From Deinococcus murrayi DSM 11303 (GTDB taxonomy: Bacteria; Deinococcota; Deinococci; Deinococcales; Deinococcaceae): a DNA stretch of 44,535 bases. Below are positions 1 to 12,141 of the stretch, piece after piece. The notes below the pieces were generated by a model. It was not told the DNA's origin, ran no database searches, and saw only the letters and a program-made list of their open reading frames with translations. The stretch lies in the NCBI RefSeq assembly GCF_000482805.1, contig NZ_AXWT01000028.1, forward strand, positions 1-44,535. Direction: 5' to 3'. Both the position numbers and the translations under genes were made by a program. Positions within the stretch are counted from its first letter, which is position 1; each line of letters starts with the position of its first letter.

Positions 1-47
1 TTCTCAAGTCTCCATCTGACTTTTGACCCCTAGAGAGGCCTCAGACC

Positions 48-1262
48 ATGGCTGCCGTGACCGACCCCCTGACCCTGCCCTGCGGGGTGACGCTGAAAAA
101 CCGGCTCCTCAAGGGGGCCATGAGCGAGGCGCTGGGCACCCGCGACCACGCCCCCCGGCCTGAGCTGCCCCTCCTGTATGCCCGCTGGGCGCGGGGCGGC
201 ACCGGCCTGCTGCTCACCGGCAACGTGATGGTGGACGCCCGCGCCCTGGGCGAACCCGGCAATGTGGTCCTGGAAGACGAGCGGCACCTCGCCGACTTTC
301 ACCGCTGGGCGGTGCAGGGGTCGCGGGACGGGGCTGCCCTGTGGGTGCAGCTCAACCACCCCGGCAAGCAGGCCCCGCGCGGCCTGAACGCGGGCGGCAC
401 GGTGGCCCCCAGCGCCCTGCCCTTTGAGGGCAGCTTGAGCCGCGCCTTCGCCGCACCGCGTGAGCTGACCGTCACCGAGATTCGGGGGCTGACCGCCCGC
501 TTCGCCCGCTCCGCACGGCTCGCCCAGCGGGCGGGGTTCGGCGGCGTGCAGCTTCACGCGGCGCACGGCTACCTCTTCTCGCAGTTCCTCTCGCCCCGGC
601 ACAACGTCCGCGCCGACGAATACGGCGGGAGTCTGGAGAATCGGATGCGCTTCTTGCTGGAGACCTACGACGCGGTGCGGGCGGCGGTGGGGCCGCGCTT
701 TCCGGTCGGCGTAAAGCTGAACTCCTCCGACTTCGTGCGGGGCGGCTTCGCGGAAGAAGAGAGCCTCACGGTGGTGCGGGCGCTCGGCGAGCGGGGGTGC
801 GACCTCATCGAGCTGTCGGGCGGCACCTACGAGAAACCGATGATGATGCTGGGCCGGGGCGAACCGGGCGGCTTCTTCGCGGACTTCTCGCGCCGGGCGC
901 GGGCGGTGGCGGGCGTGCCGATTGGCGTGACCGGGGGCTTCCGCGACGCCGCCACCATCCGGGGGGCGCTGGAGGAGGGGGCCGCCGACCTGGTGGGCCT
1001 GGGCCGCCCGCTGGTGCTGGACCCCGCCTTCAGTGCGCGGGTGCTGCGCGGGGAGAACGCGAGCAGCGAGGTCCGGCCCCTGAAGACCGGCCTCGCCCCC
1101 CTCGACCGCAGCGGCTACCTCGAAATCGCCCGGTACGAGGACGCGCTGCGGCGGCTGGCGCGGGGGGAGGACGTGAGGACGGGGGAAGCCCCGCTGCTCG
1201 CCCTGGCCCGCATGACGGCGGAGATGGGGGCGGCGGCGGTGTTTCGGCGGCGGCGGGCGTAA
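48..1262 (+). CDS. NADH:flavin oxidoreductase, old yellow enzyme family
   Basis: This 404-residue FMN-dependent TIM-barrel ene-reductase should reduce activated C=C bonds with NAD(P)H in the cytosol; the substrate is unknown. The sequence shows the family landmarks: LNHPGKQ near residue 105, the LHAAHGYLFSQFLSP block near 170, DEYGGSLENR near 190, and a C-terminal GLGRPLVLDP phosphate-binding strand. It ends after the barrel plus a short helix and lacks the Cys-rich iron-sulfur segment of the long 2,4-dienoyl-CoA reductase forms, so it belongs with the short NADH:flavin oxidoreductases. The ATG at 48 follows a weak AGAGAGG purine stretch. It converges on pheT with only 49 nt between the stop codons. 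Family assignment is secure; substrate is not inferable. Confidence 0.9.
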   Translation: MAAVTDPLTLPCGVTLKNRLLKGAMSEALGTRDHAPRPELPLLYARWARGGTGLLLTGNVMVDARALGEPGNVVLEDERHLADFHRWAVQGSRDGAALWVQLNHPGKQAPRGLNAGGTVAPSALPFEGSLSRAFAAPRELTVTEIRGLTARFARSARLAQRAGFGGVQLHAAHGYLFSQFLSPRHNVRADEYGGSLENRMRFLLETYDAVRAAVGPRFPVGVKLNSSDFVRGGFAEEESLTVVRALGERGCDLIELSGGTYEKPMMMLGRGEPGGFFADFSRRARAVAGVPIGVTGGFRDAATIRGALEEGAADLVGLGRPLVLDPAFSARVLRGENASSEVRPLKTGLAPLDRSGYLEIARYEDALRRLARGEDVRTGEAPLLALARMTAEMGAAAVFRRRRA

Positions 1263-1311
1263 AGAAAGGGGGCCGGAGCCTCCCCGCCCCAGCCCCCCTC
1301 CCCCTCCCGGC

Positions 1312-3771
<2,460 letters not shown>

Positions 3772-3793
3772 AGAAATCCTTTGGGGGCAGGGG

Positions 3794-4153
3794 TCAGGGC
3801 AAAAAGCGCAGCATATCCAGGGCCTTGATGAGGCCAACTTCGACGTCCCGAAGCTCGGAGTCGGGCAGGGTGCCCAACTTGCGGATGAACTTGCTGCGGT
3901 CGATGGTGGTGATTTGGTGGCAGAGGGCCACGCTGTCTTCGGTCAGGCCCGCCGTTCCTGCGGTCAGAGGCACCGTCGTATGGGTGCGCCGCGCTTGCTG
4001 GCCGCTTCTAGAGATGGGCACGACGTTGAAGGACCGCCAGGACGGGACTTCGTTGAAGGTATCGCTGCTCACGACCAAGACGGGGCGGGTTCCGGTCTGC
4101 TCGCTGCCACTGCGCGGCGCGAGGCTGGCGAGCCAGACTTCAGCCCGCCTCAC
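3794..4153 (-). CDS. MazF/PemK-family toxin endoribonuclease
   Basis: This 119-residue protein fits the CcdB/MazF fold, whose members cut RNA, often mRNA, at short motifs. The sequence shows AEVWLASLAPRSGSEQTGTRPVLVVS, with the conserved Gly-Thr-Arg-Pro active-site arginine, then a VVPIS strand, then the C-terminal GLTEDSVALCHQITTIDRSKF block. The usual PIT threonine is serine (PIS). I choose the GTG at 4153 rather than an upstream ATG at 4210: it makes a 4-nt GTGA overlap with the antitoxin stop and gives the canonical N-terminus. Genes of this type are neutralised by the antitoxin encoded just upstream. Cleavage specificity cannot be read from the sequence. Confidence 0.88.
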   Translation of the reverse strand: MRRAEVWLASLAPRSGSEQTGTRPVLVVSSDTFNEVPSWRSFNVVPISRSGQQARRTHTTVPLTAGTAGLTEDSVALCHQITTIDRSKFIRKLGTLPDSELRDVEVGLIKALDMLRFLP

Positions 4154-4395
4154 GGGGTTCTCCGCAGGACTTCCAACCCGGCTTCTTCCAGCTCCGGGTC
4201 TAAATCCCATGCGGTGCCCGCGTATTCCTCGGCAAAAGCCCGCATCTCCGCGCGAATCCGCTCGTGCTCCAGCTCGCGCACCAACTGTTCGATGGCCCCG
4301 CGAGCGAGCGAGGTCGCGCTTTCGCCCATCGCTTTGGCGTGCGCCATCAACGCCTGATGGACGTGGTCGGGAAGGGGAACATGCATGTTTTTCAT
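4150..4395 (-). CDS. Ribbon-helix-helix antitoxin of the MazF-like toxin
   Basis: This 81-residue protein has an N-terminal ribbon-helix-helix DNA-binding segment (HVPLPDHVHQALMAHAKAMG, then SATSLARGAIEQLV) and an acidic C-terminal tail (ELEHERIRAEMRAFAEEY onward) of the kind that wraps toxins. Its stop overlaps the toxin start by 4 nt. Antitoxins of this class usually repress their own promoter. Here a TAGACT -10 box six nt before the ATG overlaps the stop codon of the Nudix gene, so the pair appears to carry its own leaderless promoter inside the pheS-pheT operon. A second ATG four codons in is a less likely start. Confidence 0.85.
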   Translation of the reverse strand: MKNMHVPLPDHVHQALMAHAKAMGESATSLARGAIEQLVRELEHERIRAEMRAFAEEYAGTAWDLDPELEEAGLEVLRRTP

Positions 4396-4404
4396 GTCAA
4401 AAGT

Positions 4405-6003
<1,599 letters not shown>

Positions 6004-6086
6004 AGGCTCCAGGGTAGCAGATGGGTGCGGGGGGGGCGCGTCTGCCCTGCACAGACACCGCTCGTCTGCGGGGGGGAGGGGGGTGC

Positions 6087-6098
6087 TACCGTACCCCC
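6087..6098 (+). promoter_or_regulatory. Leaderless promoter of glyA
   Basis: TACCGT (6087-6092) is followed by 6 nt and then the glyA ATG, so transcription should begin at or next to the start codon. No clear -35 box or Shine-Dalgarno sequence is seen. Confidence 0.55.
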
Positions 6099-7334
<1,236 letters not shown>

Positions 7335-7339
7335 GGGCG

Positions 7340-7388
7340 GTCAGCTGTCAGCTCTCAGCTTTCAGCCGTCCGCTTTCAGCCGTCCGCT
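7340..7388. repeat. Heptamer repeat array
   Basis: Seven contiguous 7-bp units of the form NTCNGCN (GTCAGCT twice, CTCAGCT, then TTCAGCC and GTCCGCT alternating twice) run from just after the glyA stop into the 3' end of the facing phosphoesterase gene. There they encode its last residues (KADG) and its stop codon. Related 7-bp arrays occur at several other loci in this window. Confidence 0.75.
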
Positions 7389-8281
7389 TTCGGGAGGGGC
7401 CGCAGGGTCAGCAGCGTCACTTCCGGCGGGCAGAGGTTGCGCAGCGGCACCCCGCTCACGCCCAAGCCCCGGCTGACGTAGCCCGGCGTGCCGTGTGCCC
7501 CCGGCACCCAGCCCATCGCGTAGCGCTGGCCGTATTTGCTCGGCACGACCGGAGCGCCCAGCAGCGGCAGCCGAATCTGGCCGCCGTGGGTGTGCCCCGA
7601 CAGGACCAGCCCAACGCGCCGGGGCAGGTCGGGGAGAAGGTCGGGGTTGTGGCTCAGCAGCACGGTGGCCTGCCCCTCCCCCGCCCCAGCGAGCGCTGCC
7701 GCCGCATCCGGCTCGCCGCGCCACAGGTCGTCCACGCCGCCGACCCAGAGGTCATCCCGCACGGCGCGGCCCTCATTCCTCAGCACGGTGATGCCCGCAC
7801 GGGCGAAGGCCGCCGCCACCTCCCCGCGCCGCGCGGCCCAGCCGGGGACGCCCTGGCCCAACACCCCCCGGTCATAGGCCCCGAAGGAGCCGTAGTCGTG
7901 GTTGCCCCACACCGCGTAGACCCCCAGCGGGGCACGCAGCCGCGCGAGTTCGGTCAGCAGGGGCGTGGGGTCCGCGCCGGGGCGCACGTCCAGAAAGTCG
8001 CCCCCCAGCAGCACGAGGTCGGGCCGGGCCGCGTTCGCCGTGTCCACCCAGCCGCGCACCTGCCGCCCGAAGATGTAGAGGCCATAGTGCAGGTCGGTCA
8101 GAAAGGCGACCCGCAGCGGCGATCGCAACCCCGGCAAGGCGGCTTCCTCGCGCACGGTGCCGAAGTCGTAGGCCTGCGCCACGCCCACGCCCCCCAGGGT
8201 GCCCAGCGCCAGCGTGCCCCCCAGCAGCCCGCGCAGGAAGCGGCGGCGGGCGGGGTCGGGGGGCGAGTCGGGAGCCTGCAT
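7376..8281 (-). CDS. Tat-exported metallophosphoesterase (YkuE-like)
   Basis: This 301-residue calcineurin-like phosphoesterase shows the five metal-binding blocks: [24 protein letters not shown] and SGHTHGGQ. The N-terminus contains [12 protein letters not shown] followed by a hydrophobic stretch and AQA, a twin-arginine signal, so it is probably folded with its metals before export or anchored outside the membrane. Members of this group are described as phosphodiesterases or lipid-related phosphatases; the substrate is unknown. The ATG at 8281 lies 6 nt behind a TAGCCT -10 box. Its 3' end is made from a heptamer repeat array. Confidence 0.9.
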   Translation of the reverse strand: MQAPDSPPDPARRRFLRGLLGGTLALGTLGGVGVAQAYDFGTVREEAALPGLRSPLRVAFLTDLHYGLYIFGRQVRGWVDTANAARPDLVLLGGDFLDVRPGADPTPLLTELARLRAPLGVYAVWGNHDYGSFGAYDRGVLGQGVPGWAARRGEVAAAFARAGITVLRNEGRAVRDDLWVGGVDDLWRGEPDAAAALAGAGEGQATVLLSHNPDLLPDLPRRVGLVLSGHTHGGQIRLPLLGAPVVPSKYGQRYAMGWVPGAHGTPGYVSRGLGVSGVPLRNLCPPEVTLLTLRPLPKADG

Positions 8282-8293
8282 ATGCCCAGGCTA
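8282..8293 (-). promoter_or_regulatory. Leaderless promoter of the phosphoesterase gene
   Basis: On the minus strand TAGCCT (8288-8293) is followed by 6 nt and the ATG at 8281. It lies about 50 bp from a divergent plus-strand TACACT box at 8340. Confidence 0.5.
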
Positions 8294-8339
8294 GAAGCTG
8301 GACGTGAGAGGGGCACCCGTCAAAAGGTGGAGGGAGCGC

Positions 8340-8351
8340 TACACTCGGCGC
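8340..8351 (+). promoter_or_regulatory. Leaderless promoter now separated from its gene by a repeat insertion
   Basis: TACACT (8340-8345) plus 6 nt leads to an ATG at 8352. That ATG is no longer the start of the DUF3006 gene: a repeat element lies between it and the true start at 8483, which is preceded by the same CGCATGA bases. See the finding on the target duplication. Confidence 0.55.
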
Positions 8352-8486
8352 ATGATTCCGATTGCAAGGGTGTCCTGGACACCCGGAAATCCGACCGAAG
8401 GGAGTAGGAACGAGGACGGATTCTGGGAGATGGATGAACAGGCGGTGCCCTCCCGCCTGTTCAGGAATCGGACGGAATCCGCATGA
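8352..8486 (+). other. Out-of-frame upstream ORF created by the repeat insertion
   Basis: An ORF of 44 codons begins at the leaderless ATG, runs through the whole repeat element and stops at TGA 8484-8486, overlapping the DUF3006 ATG as ATGA. It is repeat sequence rather than a recognisable protein. It may matter only as a device that brings ribosomes to the downstream start by termination-reinitiation. Confidence 0.5.
8354..8479. repeat. MITE-like structured repeat, copy 1
   Basis: The 126-bp element is bounded by inverted GATTCCG (8354-8360) and CGGAATC (8473-8479) and flanked by directly repeated CGCAT bases. Inside are hairpin A, GGGTGTCC/GGACACCC around one T (8368-8384), and hairpin B, an 11-bp perfect stem with a 7-nt loop (8435-8463). 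A related copy with a different hairpin B stem of identical geometry lies at about 17900-18017. No coding capacity for a transposase is seen, so movement would need enzymes supplied elsewhere. Confidence 0.75.
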
Positions 8487-8761
8487 CCCCCCCCTCCCCT
8501 TCTCCGGACACCTGGGCCGACCTGCTCGTTGTGGACGTGCTGGACGAGGACGCGGGCCTCGCCGAGGTGGAAGACAGCCGGGGCCGCACCTACGCCGTGC
8601 CCGCCGAGTGGCTGCCCGGTGTCTCGGACGGCGCGGCGTACCGGGTGAGCGGGGAGGCCGGGCAGCTCACCTTTACCCCCGACCCCACAGGTGCCCGCGA
8701 GCTGCGCGAGCGCTCCAAGCAGACGCTGCTCGACTTCTCGGACGAGCCGGGGGGCGACTGA
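8483..8761 (+). CDS. DUF3006-like small protein
   Basis: This 92-residue soluble protein resembles DUF3006. It has the short beta-rich pattern VVDVLDEDAGLAEVEDSRG, then YAVPAEWLPGVSDGAAYRV, and a charged C-terminal helix (ARELRERSKQTLLDF). Function is unknown. The ATG at 8483 overlaps the stop of the repeat-derived upstream ORF. The next gene starts one nt after its stop, so the two are probably co-translated. Assignment to the domain family is by pattern only. Confidence 0.7.
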   Translation: MTPPSPSPDTWADLLVVDVLDEDAGLAEVEDSRGRTYAVPAEWLPGVSDGAAYRVSGEAGQLTFTPDPTGARELRERSKQTLLDFSDEPGGD

Positions 8762-8762
8762 G

Positions 8763-9599
8763 GTGACCCGGCCCGTCGTCATCCTGCCCGACTTGCACGG
8801 GCGGCCCGACCTGCTGGAGGCGGCGCTGGAGTACGCCGAGCGCGAGTGGGGGCCGGATGCCCACCTCCTGAGCCTGGGGGACGCCATCGACCGGGGGCCG
8901 CAGAGCCTGGCCTGCGCGGGAACGCTGCTGGCCCTCGCGCGGGCGGGGCGGGCCACCCTCCTGATGGGCAACCACGAGCGCATGGCGGAGGAGGGAGTGC
9001 GGTGGTACCGCCGCTTTCTCACCTCGCGCGACCCCGCCGACGAACGCCGGGCGCTGGAGGGCTTTCGCTGGTGGATGGGCAATGGCGGCGAGAGCGTGCG
9101 CCGCGAGCTGAGCGGACGGCTCACCCTGGAGGCTTTTCCGCCCGCGCTCGCGGAGTATCTGGACGCCCTGACGCGGGTGGTGTACGTGACCGGGGACGGG
9201 CAGGTACACCTCGCGGTGCCCGCCGAACCCAGCGTGCTCGTCGCGCACGCCAGCCCGCCCGTCCCGCACCCCCAGTACCCTACTCCCCAGTCGGCGGCGC
9301 TGTGGCTGCGGCCCTTCGAGGGTCCCTTTGCGCTGCCGCCGGGGGTGACCTACAGCGTGCACGGGCATACCCCGGTGCGGACACCCACCCGGCTGGGGCG
9401 GCACGTCTACCTCGACCTGGGGGCCTACCAGACCGGGCGGCTCGCCCTGCTCGTGCTGGGGGGACCGGGAGACGTGGCGGCTCCGCCCCCCGTCACCGTG
9501 TTGGAGGGCCGGGGTGACCCCGCCACCGCTCGCCGCTATCCCACCTTTGGCGAGCCTCTCCCGGTGAGGCTCGCCGCCCGCACCGGAGGCTCACCATGA
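8763..9599 (+). CDS. PrpE/ApaH-like metallophosphatase
   Basis: This 278-residue serine/threonine-phosphatase-type enzyme shows DLHGRPD, GDAIDRG, GNHE and HGHTPVRTP, the metal-binding blocks of the PPP superfamily. The closest known groups are the bacterial PrpE/ApaH-type dinucleoside polyphosphatases and small protein phosphatases; which applies here is not clear. I choose the GTG at 8763, one nt behind the DUF3006 stop, because it precedes the first beta strand (RPVVILPDLHG). Its stop overlaps the ATG of a 16-codon ORF. The neighbouring CHAD gene suggests, weakly, a polyphosphate or nucleotide-polyphosphate context. Confidence 0.85.
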   Translation: MTRPVVILPDLHGRPDLLEAALEYAEREWGPDAHLLSLGDAIDRGPQSLACAGTLLALARAGRATLLMGNHERMAEEGVRWYRRFLTSRDPADERRALEGFRWWMGNGGESVRRELSGRLTLEAFPPALAEYLDALTRVVYVTGDGQVHLAVPAEPSVLVAHASPPVPHPQYPTPQSAALWLRPFEGPFALPPGVTYSVHGHTPVRTPTRLGRHVYLDLGAYQTGRLALLVLGGPGDVAAPPPVTVLEGRGDPATARRYPTFGEPLPVRLAARTGGSP

Positions 9600-9646
9600 C
9601 CCGACCCCTGCCCCTGCTCCTGCCCGCCCCCCGGAGGTTGCCGTGA
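9596..9646 (+). CDS. 16-codon bridging ORF between phosphatase and CHAD genes
   Basis: The ORF MTRPLPLLLPAPRRLP begins with an ATGA overlap on the phosphatase stop and ends with a GTGA overlap on the CHAD start, filling the whole 43-nt gap with no spare bases. It contains GGAGG (9633-9637), correctly spaced as the CHAD ribosome-binding site. The product is proline/leucine-rich and probably irrelevant; the likely role, if any, is translational coupling. It is too short for coding statistics. Confidence 0.45.
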   Translation: MTRPLPLLLPAPRRLP

Positions 9647-10419
9647 GCCGCCGCAGCGAGGCCGCCGAGCGGCTGCGCCCCCTGTGGGACGCCCTGACCG
9701 CCGGAGACCCGGAGGCGATTCACCGCGCCCGCAAGCTCAGCCGCCGCGCTGGGGCCGAACTGCGGGTGGCCGAGGCGGGCAAAAAGACCGAGCGGGCCTG
9801 GCGCGAGTTGCGCCGCGCCGCCGCCCCTCTGCGCGACCACGACGTCGCGGGCGGGCACATCCTGCAGGCGCTGGAAGCGCTGGGTGCCCCGCCCGGCACG
9901 CGGAGCGCCTTTGCGCGGAGCTGGGCCTTGCGCCGCAGCGGGCTGCTCGCGGCGACCCGCTGGCCCGCGCCGCCGCCGAGCTTCCGGCTGAAGAAGGGCT
10001 GGGAAGACCGCGCCCGCCGCCTGCTCCTGCGCGACCGCCCCAGGCTGCTCGCGGCGGGTGAGGCGGCACTCGCGTCCCCCGACCCGGAGGTTTGGCACGA
10101 CTGGCGCAAGCGCCTCAAGCGCACCCGCTATACCTGGGCGCTGCTGGGGGAGGTGCCCCCCGCCCTCACCGACATCCTCGAAGCCCTGGGACGCTTTCAG
10201 GATGCCGAGGTCGTGCTGGGGCTGCTGGAGACCCACCCCGACCTGCTGCGAACCCGGCGCGGCGACCTCATCGCCCACGAACAGCGGGCGCGGGCCGCCG
10301 CGCAAGAGCAGGTGCGCGAGCTGTTTCCGGCCCTGGCGCAGGTCCTCGCGGCAGAGCTGCCGCTGAGCGAGGAAGAGGAAGAAGACGGGGAGGCTCCCGC
10401 CCCAGCGCAAGAGGACTAG
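9643..10419 (+). CDS. CHAD domain protein
   Basis: This 258-residue all-helical protein has paired conserved-histidine helices: EAIHRARKLSRRAG near residue 27 and the more diagnostic WHDWRKRLKRTRY near residue 155. CHAD domains bind inorganic polyphosphate through basic surfaces. The protein is Arg/Lys-rich and ends with an acidic tail (SEEEEEDGEAP). GTG at 9643 is supported by GGAGG 5 nt upstream and the GTGA overlap. Placement after a PPP-family phosphatase fits polyphosphate-related work, but that link is inference. Confidence 0.88.
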   Translation: MSRRSEAAERLRPLWDALTAGDPEAIHRARKLSRRAGAELRVAEAGKKTERAWRELRRAAAPLRDHDVAGGHILQALEALGAPPGTRSAFARSWALRRSGLLAATRWPAPPPSFRLKKGWEDRARRLLLRDRPRLLAAGEAALASPDPEVWHDWRKRLKRTRYTWALLGEVPPALTDILEALGRFQDAEVVLGLLETHPDLLRTRRGDLIAHEQRARAAAQEQVRELFPALAQVLAAELPLSEEEEEDGEAPAPAQED

Positions 10420-10439
10420 CCCCCCGCAGCAGGTGACCC

Positions 10440-10904
10440 ATGGACTTCAGCGCTCGCGGCCAAGAACACGTACCCGCCCCTCCAGCGGCGGTCTGGGCCT
10501 TCCTCCAGGACCCCGAACGGGTGGCCCGCTGCCTTCCCGACGTGGAGGAGGTCGTGGGGCGTGGCCCGGCCCAAGCCGAAGCGACCGTGCGGGTGGGGGT
10601 CAGCAGGCTGCGCGGCAGGTTCCGGGTGACCCTCGACGTGCAGCCCCGCGAGGCCGAGCAGCGCGTCACCGTCGAGGTGCGGGGGGGCGGTCTGGGCAGC
10701 GCGGTGCACCTGACGGCGGGCGCGACCGTCCGGGACAACGGGGACGGCACGACCGCGCTCGACTGGTACGGTCACGCGGCCCTGCGCGGCCCAGTCGCGG
10801 CGGTGGGGGGGCGGGCGCTGGAGGCGCGGGCGCAACGGCTCATCGCGCAGACCTTCCAAAACCTCAGCTCTCACCTCGGCGCACAGGCCGGAACCCTGGC
10901 TTGA
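10440..10904 (+). CDS. SRPBCC/CoxG-like protein
   Basis: This 154-residue START-like fold protein begins with a strand and the motif VPAPPAAVWAFLQDPERVARCLPDVEEV, typical of the carbon monoxide dehydrogenase subunit G (CoxG) family, and ends in a long helix (RALEARAQRLIAQTFQNL). No CO dehydrogenase genes are nearby, so a CoxG role is unlikely; stand-alone members are common in Deinococcus and their ligands are unknown. It follows the CHAD gene by 20 nt and converges on csoR with 3 nt between stops. Confidence 0.85.
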   Translation: MDFSARGQEHVPAPPAAVWAFLQDPERVARCLPDVEEVVGRGPAQAEATVRVGVSRLRGRFRVTLDVQPREAEQRVTVEVRGGGLGSAVHLTAGATVRDNGDGTTALDWYGHAALRGPVAAVGGRALEARAQRLIAQTFQNLSSHLGAQAGTLA

Positions 10905-10907
10905 GTT

Positions 10908-11219
10908 CTACCTGTACCGCAGCGCCTCCATCAGCTCTTCGACCATCTCCACGGTGTCCCCGCGCTCGTGGGCGGTGGCGACGTGCGCTTCAAGGTGGCC
11001 GCGCAAAACGACCTCGCCCGCACCGGAAAGCGCCCCCTGCACTGCCTTGAGCTGGCGCAGCACGTCGACGCAGTACACGTCGTCCTTTTCCAGCATCCGC
11101 ACGATGGCGTCGAGGTGCCCCCGCGCAATGCTCAGGCGGCGGGCGGCGCGGCGGCGGGCGTCCTCCGGCATACACAACTTGTTCTCGGCATGGCAGGAGG
11201 GGGAGGCGGGGTCGGTCAT
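10908..11219 (-). CDS. csoR: CsoR-family copper-sensing repressor
   Basis: This 103-residue all-helical tetrameric repressor releases DNA on binding Cu(I). The metal-ligand pattern is C50 (VYCVD), H75 and H79 (GHLEAHV): Cys-His-His rather than the Cys-His-Cys of M. tuberculosis CsoR. The Cys-His-His form is the one reported for Thermus thermophilus CsoR, which fits a Deinococcota origin. It is the last gene of copZ-DUF305-csoR, joined to the gene before it by an ATGA overlap. It should repress both its own operon and the divergent copA; an operator-like palindrome lies in the copA promoter. Confidence 0.92.
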   Translation of the reverse strand: MTDPASPSCHAENKLCMPEDARRRAARRLSIARGHLDAIVRMLEKDDVYCVDVLRQLKAVQGALSGAGEVVLRGHLEAHVATAHERGDTVEMVEELMEALRYR

Positions 11220-11764
11220 TTCATGGTCCCCAGCCAGGCGCGGTACTGATTGATTTCGGCACTCTGGGTGCGGATGATGGCCTGCGAAAGCTTGCGCAGG
11301 GCCGCGTTTTGGGTGCGGGCGGGCACGAGCCGCGCCATCTGCACCGCCCCCTGGTGGTGAGGAATCATCTCGGTGAGAAACCAGCGGTCAACGCCGCTGC
11401 GGGGCACGTTGAGGGGCAGGGCGGCGGGGCGGTAGGTCTGGCCCGTCCAGGCTTTGACCCAAGCGCCGAGCTGCGCGAGTTCCTGTTCCTGCGCGGCGAT
11501 GACCTCACGAGCGGCGGCCCGAACCCGCGCGTCGCGGCCTGACTTCAGGGCGGCGCGCGCCATATCCACCGCCATCCGGTGGTGGTCCATCATGAGCTGC
11601 GAGAAACGCACGTCAAAGGCCCGTCCCTTCAGGGGGCGCAGTTCGGCCAGCATCTGCGCGTTCATCGCTTCCATCGTCATGGCCCCGCCGTGCCCCGCGT
11701 GACCGTGGGTCTGGGCGCTGGCGCTTGCGCCCAGCACCAGCCCCAGCAGCAGCACCCGTCTCAT
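11216..11764 (-). CDS. Secreted DUF305 (ferritin-like) protein
   Basis: This 182-residue protein has a Sec signal peptide ([17 protein letters not shown]), a His-rich mature start (THGHAGHGG) and the paired DUF305 motifs [12 protein letters not shown] and [12 protein letters not shown], which form a four-helix metal-binding bundle. The many His/Met residues and its place between copZ and csoR indicate a periplasmic or surface copper-binding role. It has 4-nt ATGA overlaps with both neighbours, so the three proteins are translationally coupled. Confidence 0.9.
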   Translation of the reverse strand: MRRVLLLGLVLGASASAQTHGHAGHGGAMTMEAMNAQMLAELRPLKGRAFDVRFSQLMMDHHRMAVDMARAALKSGRDARVRAAAREVIAAQEQELAQLGAWVKAWTGQTYRPAALPLNVPRSGVDRWFLTEMIPHHQGAVQMARLVPARTQNAALRKLSQAIIRTQSAEINQYRAWLGTMK

Positions 11765-11970
11765 TGCCCGGCAGCCACTGCCGCCCCGTAGCCTTCCTCC
11801 TTCACGGCGGCCATCAGGGCCTCCGGGCTGGCCTGCCCCTCGACGGTGGCCCGGCCCGCCGCGAGGTCGACCCGCACGTCCTGCACGCCGGGCACCCCCC
11901 GCAGCGCCGTCTCGACGGCCTTCACGCAGTGCCCGCAGCTCATTCCGGAGATGGTCAGTTCGGTGGTCAT
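11761..11970 (-). CDS. copZ: Copper chaperone CopZ
   Basis: This 69-residue heavy-metal-associated domain has the Cu(I) motif GMSCGHC at residues 9-15 and the usual beta-alpha-beta-beta-alpha-beta length. It should ferry Cu(I) to the CopA transporter and to CsoR. The frame stays open far upstream (to 13503), but only the stretch from the ATG at 11970 is CopZ. That start sits 6 nt behind TATGCT with a perfect TTGACA 17 bp further upstream. It is the first gene of the copZ-DUF305-csoR operon. Confidence 0.93.
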   Translation of the reverse strand: MTTELTISGMSCGHCVKAVETALRGVPGVQDVRVDLAAGRATVEGQASPEALMAAVKEEGYGAAVAAGQ

Positions 11971-11976
11971 GGGGCG

Positions 11977-12005
11977 AGCATAGACCCAGGGGGGGAGGGT
12001 GTCAA
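11977..12005 (-). promoter_or_regulatory. copZ promoter (leaderless)
   Basis: On the minus strand TTGACA (12000-12005), a 17-bp spacer, TATGCT (11977-11982), 6 nt and the ATG make the best sigma-70-type promoter in the window. The spacer is C-rich, with ACCC and GGGT arms (ACCC-N9-GGGT), a weaker version of the CsoR-like palindrome in the copA promoter. Confidence 0.8.
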
Positions 12006-12013
12006 GGAGAGGG

Positions 12014-12100
12014 AGCAGCCAGCGGCCGGCAAGAGAAGCTTTCGCCCCTGCATAAGCTTTTGGATGAAAGCTGGTGACTGGCTGCTGGCGGCTGGCCGCT
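12014..12100. repeat. Inverted heptamer repeat arrays between copZ and copA
   Basis: AGCAGCC, AGCGGCC and GGCAAGA (12014-12034) face GAAAGCT, GGTGACT, GGCTGCT, GGCGGCT and GGCCGCT (12066-12100). The two arrays run in opposite sense and can fold into one imperfect hairpin lying exactly between the two divergent -35 boxes. Confidence 0.65.
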
Positions 12101-12106
12101 CCACCC

Positions 12107-12141
12107 TTGCCCAATCCCCCCCAGGGGGATACACTGACCCT
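12107..12141 (+). promoter_or_regulatory. copA promoter with CsoR-like operator (leaderless)
   Basis: TTGCCC (12107-12112), 17 bp, TACACT (12130-12135), 6 nt, then the ATG. The spacer contains ATCCCCC-CCA-GGGGGAT (12114-12130), an inverted repeat of the C-tract/G-tract type known for CsoR sites in other bacteria. It overlaps the first base of the -10 box, so bound CsoR would block polymerase. Confidence 0.75.

Noticed and set aside
1263..1311. Terminator between the oxidoreductase and pheT
   Set aside because: GGCCGGAG and CTCCCGGCC can pair only with a bulge around a long loop and no T-run; too weak to list.
7340..7388. CRISPR array
   Set aside because: Units are 7 bp and contiguous, with no spacers; the same holds for the other heptamer arrays.
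10440..10904. Carbon monoxide dehydrogenase accessory function for the CoxG-like protein
   Set aside because: No coxMSL or molybdenum cofactor genes nearby; the fold is widespread and used for many ligands.
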